64,000 nt of DNA from Flectonema sp. DT1601 (Eukaryota; Euglenozoa; Diplonemea; Diplonemida; Diplonemidae): the NCBI GenBank assembly GCA_964019425.1, contig OZ025812.1, positions 62,001-126,000 on the forward strand. The letters are read 5' to 3'. The translations under genes were made by a program, and so were the position numbers. How positions within the stretch are numbered: the first letter of the stretch is position 1; every line of letters begins with the position of its first letter. Positions 1 to 6,700 of the stretch are shown in pieces. Below the pieces are notes generated by a model. That model had not been told where the DNA came from. It saw only the letters and a program-made list of their open reading frames with translations, and ran no database searches.

Positions 1-247
1 CTTCCTCCACTTTTTCTACTAAGTCTGTCTTTTCCAGATTTTTGAGATTCTTTGAATTTTCCCTGACTGGACTTAGAGATGAGATACTTTTTGAAATTGC
101 CATCCCAGGCTTTCCCGGGGTATACCTGCGCATTAGACCAATTACTTTGAGATTTCTCTGAATTTTCAGTGTTCCTCTTTCTATTTCTACCTGCTTCTTT
201 ACCTTCAATATTTGTAGCAAGTTTCCCGAGGCTCTTGCTCTCCTCAC
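1..247 (-). CDS. E1 tyrosine recombinase, N-terminal part only
   Basis: This is the start of the YR frame, which begins at a GTG at 247 with a first ATG at codon 39. The catalytic half lies outside the window. Confidence 0.55.
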   Translation of the reverse strand, partial: MRRARASGNLLQILKVKKQVEIERGTLKIQRNLKVIGLMRRYTPGKPGMAISKSISSLSPVRENSKNLKNLEKTDLVEKVEE

Positions 248-278
248 TGGCAGTGTAGGGCTGGACGTCGCCAGTCAT
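1..278 (-). CDS. E1 RT/RNase H ORF, N-terminal part only
   Basis: The ATG at 276-278 overlaps the gag stop as ATGA. Only the polar N-terminal leader that overlaps the YR frame lies in the window. See the E2 copy at 3659-6700 for the domain description. Confidence 0.6.
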   Translation of the reverse strand, partial: MTGDVQPYTASEESKSLGKLATNIEGKEAGRNRKRNTENSEKSQSNWSNAQVYPGKAWDGNFKKYLISKSSQGKFKESQKSGKDRLSRKSGG

Positions 279-1339
279 TGTCCCCCAGCCCTTCCGTTTC
301 CCTGTCCTCGCTGGAACGTCCTACGGAATGGAACATATCCTCCTTTTCTTCCTTTTGTACTTGCACTGCTTGTAAGGTTTCTGGTAATTGCTTTCTTCTT
401 TGCCATAAGTACTGCATTAGCCTTCTGTAATGGATCATTAGCCTCTGTTTTAAGCTGATTGATTAGATCCGACCTCTTTGTCCCATTCATGCAATACATA
501 TTCTGAATCTTCAAATCTCTCAACAAGTTATTTCCTAATGAGACTGCATTCTCGTTCTTGTCCCATCCTGGGATGAATTCCATAGCTAATATGAATCTTT
601 CTAAGTTATTGTAATAATTCTCTAGCAACTCAACCCCTGGTCCAGGGGGAACTCTTCCTACGAATTTTGATTCCAGTTTAATCAGCAAGATCTCTGTCAG
701 CCGTTGTTCCATGATTGGAATCCAGTCTAAAACACTATTCGTGTCTAATACAGCAGACTGCATCTGTGAATCTTCTTCTCCACCTTGCTGAGTACCTTGC
801 TGAGGCGCTGCAGGAAGCACTGGTGGTGGTACAGGCTGTGGCCCCTGCGAGGTCTGCTGATGTGGTGTATTTTGAAAATGCTGCTGGAGCTGTTGCTGTA
901 ATTGTTGCTGAAGCTGCTGCTGAAACTGCAGTTGAGACTGTTGAAACTGCTGGAACTGATCTTTAATTCCAATTACTTCTTGTTTGAGGATGTTTGTCTC
1001 ATGCGAACGCACCTCGCTCTCTTGTCGAACTGCAGCATCCCGCTTCTGACTTTCCTCCCTCGTGCGTGCTATCACGGCAGCTGCGATTCCTGGTTCGATT
1101 TCACTCACATTAGGAGCTTCTAATACATCTATTTTGATACATCCTGTTTGTCCCAGTTCCCTAACAGTTTTACTCAAAGCTTGGTTATAAATTCCACCCT
1201 TGCCTGCTCTGTCAATCTTCACTATTCCTTCTAATGGTAAATCATTAACGAAGAAGGCCCTAACTTTGTGGCCCATTGTGCTTGCTAGAAATCCTTCAAT
1301 CTCATCATCATTCATGCACTTAATAGTTGCAGTAGTCAT
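275..1339 (-). CDS. E1 Gag-like protein
   Basis: 354-codon ORF with the same architecture as the E2 gag at 6697-7761. The ATG at 1337-1339 is used because the open frame upstream of it has no ATG and lies inside repeat A1. Confidence 0.8.
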   Translation of the reverse strand: MTTATIKCMNDDEIEGFLASTMGHKVRAFFVNDLPLEGIVKIDRAGKGGIYNQALSKTVRELGQTGCIKIDVLEAPNVSEIEPGIAAAVIARTREESQKRDAAVRQESEVRSHETNILKQEVIGIKDQFQQFQQSQLQFQQQLQQQLQQQLQQHFQNTPHQQTSQGPQPVPPPVLPAAPQQGTQQGGEEDSQMQSAVLDTNSVLDWIPIMEQRLTEILLIKLESKFVGRVPPGPGVELLENYYNNLERFILAMEFIPGWDKNENAVSLGNNLLRDLKIQNMYCMNGTKRSDLINQLKTEANDPLQKANAVLMAKKKAITRNLTSSASTKGRKGGYVPFRRTFQRGQGNGRAGGQ

Positions 1340-1708
1340 TTTTCTTTTACTTTTAGTGGTGAGATGTGACAAAGTGGCAAATAACTGCAAAAGTAAAAGA
1401 ATAAATTTATTAGAATCCAAATTATTTAAACTATAACAAAAAGACAACTTAGCACCAAAGCTCCATGATTTTTTACTGCTAACTGAATTAGCAGCCGAAC
1501 ACCTAGATTTCAAAACCAGATTGCCTACTAAAAGGAGTCCTTTCTCATCCTATTATACCTTATCTATCTTTCCTAAACCTGCTTATGCGCAGAAATCCAG
1601 CATCTTTTCCTTGGGCAAAAACCTTTCTTACTTTTCTAGTAAGAAAGTTTTCTGCCTAAATTCTGGTGCATTTTGGATGGCTGCGCAATTACTGAAATAA
1701 ATTTGCAA
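1339..1708 (-). repeat. E1 split direct repeat A1
   Basis: 370-bp A repeat forming the coding-strand 5' end of E1. It carries the gag leader and a splice-acceptor-like tract with CAG at 1385-1387. Confidence 0.85.
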
Positions 1709-1842
1709 AAACTGTAGCTTTAGAATCGTTGGTTAACCTTAAAAAGTAGTTACCCCAGGTAATTAGAAATTGTGTGGCTTTTAGAACTACCAGCCAGAAC
1801 TAACAGAAATGCCTGCTTGCGGGTAGGGAAGTAAGGGAAAAA

Positions 1843-1961
1843 GCCTGCAAGCACCCGGGGTTCCCACGTGATCACTCACCGCAGTACTAACCAGGCCTGC
1901 TGGTGCTTAACTTCCCAAATCGGGCGGGATGGGGTGCATTCACCAGAGTATGGCCGCAGGC
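1843..1961 (-). rRNA. 5S rRNA (R1, unit 1)
   Basis: This is the RNA of the large ribosomal subunit central protuberance, transcribed by RNA polymerase III. The minus strand reads GCCTGCGGCCATACTC at the 5' end and closes with GCAGGC, giving helix I (nt 1-6 with 114-119). The internal promoter is visible: box A AAGTTAAGCACC at nt 49-60, and the GGTTAGTACTGCGGTGAG block at about nt 70-87 covering the box C region. The length of 119 nt is usual for 5S. A T5 terminator follows the 3' end directly. The sequence resembles euglenozoan 5S, with GAATGCACC, CCCGATTTGG-like and GTTAGTACTG blocks. I rate the call near certain and the exact ends good to 1-2 nt. Confidence 0.97.
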
Positions 1962-2173
1962 AATAGCAGATTTTTTTTATTCTTGAGAGTTTAGTGGGGC
2001 AACCCACCATGAAAAAATTTACCTAGAAATTTTTATCCAGCAGGGTTGGGGCTGGGGCTCGGTCTTAGCTTTAACATTAACGTAGGAGCGGCGAAAATTA
2101 CGTCTTTCGGGGAAAAAAGCCAAAAAGAAATATATTAAATAATAATATATAATTATATTTTAATTTTTACATA

Positions 2174-2206
2174 AAATTAGGAAACACAGTAAGTGTTTCC
2201 TAATTT
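2174..2206 (-). other. Perfect 14-bp hairpin in the unit spacer
   Basis: The arms AAATTAGGAAACAC and GTGTTTCCTAATTT flank a 5-nt loop, 48 bp beyond the SL T-tract. The hairpin recurs in every complete unit (unit start +465 to +497). It could be a 3'-end or processing signal for SL transcripts, or a structure in an unrecognised RNA. The sequence alone does not decide. Confidence 0.6.
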
Positions 2207-2253
2207 CCTTTATACATTTTCTTCTGCTTGGCAAACAGAGGTGCACAGACAAT

Positions 2254-2260
2254 AAAAAAA
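2254..2260 (-). terminator. T7 tract at the SL RNA 3' end
   Basis: Seven T residues lie directly after the GGGG that ends the SL intron. T-tracts end SL RNA genes in kinetoplastids, and the same role is inferred here. Confidence 0.65.
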
Positions 2261-2371
2261 CCCCAAAGGAAGAAGATTCTTCCTAAGAGGTTGGCTAAAT
2301 ATTCCAAGCAAGCTCGGATGTTGAGACTGTACCAATAAAGTACAGAAACTGTAGCTTTAGAATCGTTGGTT
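2254..2371 (-). ncRNA. Spliced-leader (SL) RNA gene, R1
   Basis: The SL RNA donates its capped 5' exon to all trans-spliced mRNAs in euglenozoans. The 39-nt exon is 2333-2371, ending TACAGTTTCTGTACTTTATTG, and is followed by the donor GTACAG. The first 18 nt are AACCAACGATTCTAAAGC. Exon CTGTAC pairs with intron GTACAG, placing the splice site in a stem-loop as in kinetoplastid SL RNAs. The intron is about 72 nt and holds an AATATTTAG stretch and the palindrome AGGAAGAA-N2-TTCTTCCT. Both are candidate Sm-site or stem regions. A T7 tract (2254-2260) marks the 3' end. This copy has one variant base, in the loop of that palindrome (2275), so pairing is kept. The 5' end is set by similarity to diplonemid SL and could be off by 1-2 nt. 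Confidence 0.93.
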
Positions 2372-2479
2372 AACCTTAAAAAGTAGTTACCCCAGGTAAT
2401 TAGAAATTGTGTGGCTTTTAGAACTACCAGCCAGAACTAACAGAAATGCCTGCTTGCGGGTAGGGAAGTAAGGGAAAAA
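2372..2479 (-). promoter_or_regulatory. Candidate SL RNA promoter region
   Basis: These 108 bp separate the 5S 3' end from the SL 5' end, so upstream SL promoter elements like those known in kinetoplastids should lie here. A short inverted repeat GTTACC-CCA-GGTAAT sits about 20-35 bp upstream of the exon. Placement is by position only. No box is recognised with certainty. Confidence 0.5.
2475..2479 (-). terminator. Pol III T5 terminator of 5S rRNA
   Basis: Five T residues on the minus strand follow the 5S 3' end immediately. The same run follows every 5S copy. Confidence 0.8.
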
Positions 2480-2598
2480 GCCTGCAAGCACCCGGGGTTC
2501 CCACGTGATCACTCACCGCAGTACTAACCAGGCCTGCTGGTGCTTAACTTCCCAAATCGGGCGGGATGGGGTGCATTCACCAGAGTATGGCCGCAGGC
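2480..2598 (-). rRNA. 5S rRNA (R1, unit 2)
   Basis: Same sequence as the copy at 1843-1961, with the same flanks. Confidence 0.97.
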
Positions 2599-2982
2599 AA
2601 TAGCAGATTTTTTTTATTCTTGAGAGTTTAGTGGGGCAACCCACCATGAAAAAATTTACCTAGAAATTTTTATCCAGCAGGGTTGGGGCTGGGGCTCGGT
2701 CTTAGCTTTAACATTAACGTAGGAGCGGCGAAAATTACGTCTTTCGGGGAAAAAAGCCAAAAAGAAATATATTAAATAATAATATATAATTATATTTTAA
2801 TTTTTACATAAAATTAGGAAACACAGTAAGTGTTTCCTAATTTCCTTTATACATTTTCTTCTGCTTGGCAAACAGAGGTGCACAGACAATAAAAAAACCC
2901 CAAAGGAAGAAAATTCTTCCTAAGAGGTTGGCTAAATATTCCAAGCAAGCTCGGATGTTGAGACTGTACCAATAAAGTACAG

Positions 2983-3157
2983 TAATTGCGCTTGCCTTCC
3001 ATATCATGCACCTGACGAATGAAATGTATAGATGAAACTAATTAAACTAATAAAACAAACTAATGGATCAAACTAGCAAACACAGAGAAGCTGTCTAAGA
3101 CAGTTTATTGCGTTGGGGTAGTGGCTGGTGCCCGTTTCGATTCGGCGTGACACCGGC
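2983..3157 (-). repeat. E2 split direct repeat B2
   Basis: 175-bp repeat ending the element, matching B1 at 3547-3721. Its outermost bases on the + strand are TAATTGCGC, one arm of the inverted repeat seen at the A/B joint. Confidence 0.9.
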
Positions 3158-3176
3158 CGGAGGGATGGAGGGTGGG
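3158..3176 (-). repeat. 19-bp purine-rich linker between A2 and B2
   Basis: The + strand carries GGAGGGATGGAGGGTGGG. It occurs once per complete element, only between A2 and B2, and is absent at both the A1/gag and RT/B1 boundaries. Confidence 0.85.
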
Positions 3177-3546
3177 TTTTTCTTTTACTTTTAGTGGTGA
3201 GATGTGACAAAGTGGCAAATAACTGCAAAAGTAAAAGAATAAATTTATTAGAATCCAAATTATTTAAACTATAACAGAAAGACAACTTAGCACCAAAACT
3301 CCATGATTTTTTACTGCTAACTGAATTAGCAGCTGAACACCTAGATTTCAAAACCAGATTGCCTACTAAAAGGAGTCCTTTCTCATCCTATTATACCTTA
3401 TCTATCTTTCCTAAACCTGCTTATGTGCAGAAATCCAGCATCTTTTCCTTGGGCAAAAACCTTTCTTACTTTTCTAGTAAGAAAGTTTTCTGCCTAAATT
3501 CTGGTGCATTTTGGATGGCTGCGCAATTACTGAAATAAATTTGCAA
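3177..3546 (-). repeat. E2 split direct repeat A2
   Basis: 370-bp second copy of A1 (7761-8130), sharing the variants private to E2, for example the TATGTGCAG and CAGCTGAAC forms on the + strand. Confidence 0.9.
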
Positions 3547-3555
3547 TAATTGCGC
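3521..3555. promoter_or_regulatory. Candidate recombinase site at the A2/B1 joint
   Basis: Inverted 9-bp arms GCGCAATTA (3521-3529) and TAATTGCGC (3547-3555) flank a 17-bp asymmetric spacer that runs to the exact A/B boundary. A joined A end and B end is what a circular intermediate would present, so this is the likely core bound by the element's YR. The role is inferred and the sequence is seen directly. Confidence 0.6.
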
Positions 3556-3721
3556 TTGCCTTCCATATCATGCACCTGACGAATGAAATGTATAGATGAA
3601 ACTAATTAAACTAATAAAACAAACTAATGGATCAAACTAGCAAACACAGAGAAGCTGTCTAAGACAGTTTATTGCGTTGGGGTAGTGGCTGGTGCCCGTT
3701 TCGATTCGGCGTGACACCGGC
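3547..3721 (-). repeat. E2 split direct repeat B1
   Basis: 175-bp copy of B2 placed directly after the coding region. The RT/RNase H ORF ends inside it, at 3659. Confidence 0.9.
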
Positions 3722-6700
3722 TCCGCCACCCCGTCGCGAGTTGAAGAAGCCCCCGAGCGCAAGTTCGACCTTCGCCCTCGTTTCCGAGGTGATAGGCTCC
3801 CTCGAGGGGATGTCTGCGGGGTTATACTTTGTGCTCACCCATTGAAGTGTGAAAGAACATTTTAAACGAAGTAATTTTTCTATTGAAACTAAAATAAATG
3901 AATTAAGAGAGTGTGAGCGAGCACACATCTTCTTTCTGAACGATCCGCAGACCGTGGTGTTATCGACCCAGATGGACAAATGGTCCGCTCTAGTAATAGC
4001 GCTCAAAGTCTTCCCTAAGGCATCTGCCTCGAGAATGTTAATATGGCGTTCTTCGCCTAAAGGCCATTGGCCACCTAAGATTTCCATCTCTGCAGAGTCC
4101 CAAACAATCACACCTCCCCAGCCCTTGAGCGAGGCATCGATAAAGACCTCTGCAGTTTTACCGACCTTCTCATCTGGTAAAATAGTACGTCCCTTCTGGA
4201 CTTGGTGCATCCACGCGCGCAGCTCAGCTTTCACTGAGTTTGGTAAAGAAATCTTTTCTGAAACAAGAGTTGCTCCTCGATTGAGCTTATTAGTAAGTCT
4301 TCGCAGAAACTTCATTGCAAACCAGAACCTACCAGGAGGGACCCCCGATATGGCACTAGCATGCAAAAGCCTGCCCGAAAGAGATTCTGCTGCTGCTGCA
4401 GTTATGCAGTTCAAATTGCAAGCTTTTATTCTTTTAGTAATCTTTTCACCTAAAGAAACTTCCCTAGTAGGATGTGAGAAAAATGCACCTAAAAATTCGT
4501 ATTCAGTGCCTAAATTAACAGTATCTTGTACCTTCCAGGTTGCGTTGCAAAGCCTGGCAAACTCGTCCATTCTATTCGTGGCCTCTCGGACCCTTTCTTT
4601 ATCCCCATAAATCCTTATATTATCTATCCACCAATCAATTTTCACTTGCTTTTCTGCAAATTCTGGCCTAACAAACAAGGGGTCGCCAGAAACTACTGCA
4701 GTAATCGTATTCATAATTTCGGGCGCACAAACGTGCCCCATCGGTAGTCTGGTTAGCGCGAACCAGTCCCCCGAGGCATCCTCGAAGGTAAAAAGAGGTC
4801 TCGAAGCCTCTGGAATAAGTATCTGATAAAAACCTGTTTTAAAGTCTCTTAAAGAAGCTACTTCTGAGTGCACTGCACCTAAGTACTTCGAGATATGTTG
4901 TAAAGGTACAAACGGTTCATATCCAGTCTCGTAAATCTTCTCGTTCTCTTCCTTAGTCCACAAGATAAAGCGCTGCCTATCTCCTGTCTCCCTTTCCTCG
5001 AAAACTGTGAAAGGCACGTTCCTGGACTTAGAAAGTTCCTTCTTAAAAGGTACTGCAATTTTACACCTTACTAACTCCTTAGAGTGAAGACAGGAAAGCT
5101 TTGTCTTTTGAAAAGAATTTTGGGTTTCTTTATCTTTCAGGTGGGGAGTGGTGGAATGGTTGGAGGGAGAACGGGATGAGTGTCTCGAAGGGTCGTTAGG
5201 GAGCGCCGGTTCGAGTCTGGGAGGGGGATTCTTCTCTCTATTTTTACCTAAACTTTTCAGATTTCCTGCATTTTTAAATGTCAAGTCCCAAGTCTCGTTG
5301 AAACGCTCTAGGACGCTCGGAAGCATCCGGTCTTTGATTATTTGAATATCCATCGGCTGTACGATCGCTGCGTGTAATGGGGCCGACCTCTCGTAGCTCG
5401 TACTCGGTATCCTTGTTGACTTAGCCCTGTGTGTGAACTGAGCCCCCATTTTTCTTATCAGTTTTATAGGAACTTCGTCACTAAGGATGTCTTCAGGGCC
5501 CGAGCGGTGGCGATTGCGTTCCCTCCGTATCTTATTGTTGTATTTGAGATCGCCGACGTCGTCGAGTGCTTTGCAAGGCGGCTTATCAGCTCTTCCTTCA
5601 GGTCGCATCCGCTCGCGAGGAGCTCTAGTAAGGTGCTTATCGCGCCTCTTTTTATCGAGTGGGCTGTATAGGTTTTCATAATACTGTCTTCCTTCCACTC
5701 TTTTACTAGTCGTGATGTGTCCCACGGATGTAAGGTTTCGAATTCTTCTATTTCCGTCAGTCCATCCGCTATTTCCTCCACGAGATCCCCGACCAACACG
5801 GCCCATCTGCTCGGGTAGAACGGATTGCCTCTGCGGCCCTTTGGTGTGGTTGCCCAATCTATTATTATTTCTTCCTTTGAAATTAGTATAAACTGCTCCC
5901 TTGCTAGTCCTGCTGTCTCTCCCCATCGTGCGGCTGCCTTCCAGCTGATGAGCATCGCGACTCTCGTCCTCGTACATTGTTTCATCGCCCATCCTACTAA
6001 GTGCTCCCTCTTCATGGGGATTGCTTGCTGAGTTGGAATGTTCCCTCCTGCTGCTCTGATTGCTGCTGCTAAGGTTAAAAGTGGCTTGCTGTCCATTCCC
6101 ATCTTCCCCATCAGGGCTGACAGGTGCTTTGAATACGTAAGAAGCGCCGATTCCGCCGCTCCCGTTGCCATCACGAAGAGAACAGCTGTGTCCCCATTGA
6201 CTTGTAGGTTCTGGCTGCCTGCCCAATTTATCAGTCTCTTCCAGAGCTGCTTCCTGCTGGAAGTGGTCTCCTTTGCCCACATCTTCTCCATTGTCTCTCC
6301 AAGTCTTTCTGTTGCTTGGAGCACTCCCACAGAGTCTTCCTTCTGATTTCTGCTCAGGGCAGAGGGCTCCACTATGTCTAGAAGGACATTTTGGATCACC
6401 CCTGAAGAGTCCCTTCTGGGTTCTTCCTCCACTTTTTCTACTAAGTCTGTCTTTTCCAGATTTTTGAGATTCTTTGAATTTTCCCTGACTGGACTTAGAG
6501 ATGAGATACTTTTTGAAATTGCCATCCCAGGCTTTCCCGGGGTATACCTGCGCATTAGACCAATTACTTTGAGATTTCTCTGAATTTTCAGTGTTCCTCT
6601 TTCTATTTCTACCTGCTTCTTTACCTTCAATATTTGTAGCAAGTTTCCCGAGGCTCTTGCTCTCCTCACTGGCAGTGTAGGGCTGGACGTCGCCAGTCAT
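3659..6700 (-). CDS. E2 reverse transcriptase/RNase H ORF
   Basis: 1013 codons from an ATG (6698-6700) that overlaps the gag stop as ATGA. Residues 1-412 overlap the YR frame and are polar and repetitive, so they are probably a by-product of the overlap. The RT palm follows: motif A LRDFKTGFYQI (about 616-626), LPMGHVCAPE (about 652-661) and a WWIDNI box (about 690-695) that is shared by all copies. RNase H comes next, with FIDAS (D855), ILEADAL (E891), WVDNTT (D913) and NPADIPSR (about 960-967); an N-x-AD-x-x-SR motif is typical of DIRS-group RNase H. Only about 45 residues follow, so there is no methyltransferase domain. It would copy the element RNA into DNA and remove the RNA template. 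An order of gag, YR, RT/RH matches trypanosomatid VIPER. Confidence 0.85.
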   Translation of the reverse strand: MTGDVQPYTASEESKSLGKLATNIEGKEAGRNRKRNTENSEKSQSNWSNAQVYPGKAWDGNFKKYLISKSSQGKFKESQKSGKDRLSRKSGGRTQKGLFRGDPKCPSRHSGALCPEQKSEGRLCGSAPSNRKTWRDNGEDVGKGDHFQQEAALEETDKLGRQPEPTSQWGHSCSLRDGNGSGGIGASYVFKAPVSPDGEDGNGQQATFNLSSSNQSSRREHSNSASNPHEEGALSRMGDETMYEDESRDAHQLEGSRTMGRDSRTSKGAVYTNFKGRNNNRLGNHTKGPQRQSVLPEQMGRVGRGSRGGNSGWTDGNRRIRNLTSVGHITTSKRVEGRQYYENLYSPLDKKRRDKHLTRAPRERMRPEGRADKPPCKALDDVGDLKYNNKIRRERNRHRSGPEDILSDEVPIKLIRKMGAQFTHRAKSTRIPSTSYERSAPLHAAIVQPMDIQIIKDRMLPSVLERFNETWDLTFKNAGNLKSLGKNREKNPPPRLEPALPNDPSRHSSRSPSNHSTTPHLKDKETQNSFQKTKLSCLHSKELVRCKIAVPFKKELSKSRNVPFTVFEERETGDRQRFILWTKEENEKIYETGYEPFVPLQHISKYLGAVHSEVASLRDFKTGFYQILIPEASRPLFTFEDASGDWFALTRLPMGHVCAPEIMNTITAVVSGDPLFVRPEFAEKQVKIDWWIDNIRIYGDKERVREATNRMDEFARLCNATWKVQDTVNLGTEYEFLGAFFSHPTREVSLGEKITKRIKACNLNCITAAAAESLSGRLLHASAISGVPPGRFWFAMKFLRRLTNKLNRGATLVSEKISLPNSVKAELRAWMHQVQKGRTILPDEKVGKTAEVFIDASLKGWGGVIVWDSAEMEILGGQWPLGEERHINILEADALGKTLSAITRADHLSIWVDNTTVCGSFRKKMCARSHSLNSFILVSIEKLLRLKCSFTLQWVSTKYNPADIPSREPITSETRAKVELALGGFFNSRRGGGAGVTPNRNGHQPLPQRNKLS
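5464..6669 (-). CDS. E2 tyrosine recombinase (YR)
   Basis: 401 codons counted from a GTG. The first ATG is codon 39 (6553-6555), giving 363 residues. The catalytic layout of the tyrosine recombinase family is visible: Arg in AARWGE (R248), Lys in TTPKGRR (K277), the HSIKRGA box (H337 to R341), His in AKHSTTS (H368) and the nucleophile Tyr in TIRYGG (Y381). This enzyme would cut and rejoin DNA without target-site duplication, as the clean insertion ends show. The whole frame lies inside the longer RT/RNase H ORF in another frame, an arrangement known from DIRS-type elements. How it is translated (reinitiation, leaky scanning, shifting) is not evident. Confidence 0.85.
   Translation of the reverse strand: MRRARASGNLLQILKVKKQVEIERGTLKIQRNLKVIGLMRRYTPGKPGMAISKSISSLSPVRENSKNLKNLEKTDLVEKVEEEPRRDSSGVIQNVLLDIVEPSALSRNQKEDSVGVLQATERLGETMEKMWAKETTSSRKQLWKRLINWAGSQNLQVNGDTAVLFVMATGAAESALLTYSKHLSALMGKMGMDSKPLLTLAAAIRAAGGNIPTQQAIPMKREHLVGWAMKQCTRTRVAMLISWKAAARWGETAGLAREQFILISKEEIIIDWATTPKGRRGNPFYPSRWAVLVGDLVEEIADGLTEIEEFETLHPWDTSRLVKEWKEDSIMKTYTAHSIKRGAISTLLELLASGCDLKEELISRLAKHSTTSAISNTTIRYGGNAIATARALKTSLVTKFL

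Larger units (their letters stand above)
1..1708 (-). mobile_element. E1: SL-exon-specific YR retrotransposon, cut by window edge
   Basis: This is the 5' part (coding strand) of a DIRS/Ngaro/VIPER-type element: A1 at 1339-1708, complete gag, and the beginnings of the YR and RT/RNase H frames, which continue beyond base 1. Its right end meets the 5' half of an SL exon at 1708/1709, the same insertion point used by every other copy. It is nearly identical to E2-E11, so it is young. Whether the whole copy is intact cannot be judged from this window. Confidence 0.9.
1709..2982 (-). repeat. R1: two 637-bp SL RNA/5S rRNA units
   Basis: Unit starts, counted from the insertion step, are 1709 and 2346. 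Each unit holds one 5S gene, and the unit boundary lies within the SL exon, so the run has one whole SL gene. The 5' 26 nt of an SL exon abut E1 at 1709-1734. The 3' SL fragment (last 13 exon nt, intron, T-tract) abuts E2 at 2891-2982. The remaining spacer, about 292 bp between the 5S start and the SL 3' end, is AT-rich with two short hairpins and no recognised gene. Confidence 0.95.

Noticed and set aside
715-966. + strand frames opposite gag (also 902-1123 and 1200-1436, and the same in other copies)
   Set aside because: Low-complexity mirror of the CAG-rich and other gag codons, with no independent support.
1340-1513. 58-residue N-terminal extension of gag
   Set aside because: The frame is open but starts at TTG within repeat A, and the likely SL acceptor lies inside it. 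The ATG at 1337-1339 is the better start.
2115-2170. AT-rich tract in the spacer as a replication origin
   Set aside because: AT richness alone is not evidence. No other origin feature is visible.
3073-3351. 92-codon minus-strand frame spanning A2, the linker and B2
   Set aside because: It has no ATG (it opens at TTG) and merely reads through the repeats. The shared first 58 residues with the extended gag frame come from repeat A, not from a gene.
3849-4610. 253-codon + strand open frame opposite RT/RNase H, present in most copies
   Set aside because: It begins at a GTG, resembles no family, and lies exactly opposite the conserved RT/RNase H coding region. It is a shadow of that gene.
5142-5228. 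tRNA gene suggested by A- and B-box-like words
   Set aside because: The acceptor and T stems do not pair. It is kept only as a weak Pol III-box observation.
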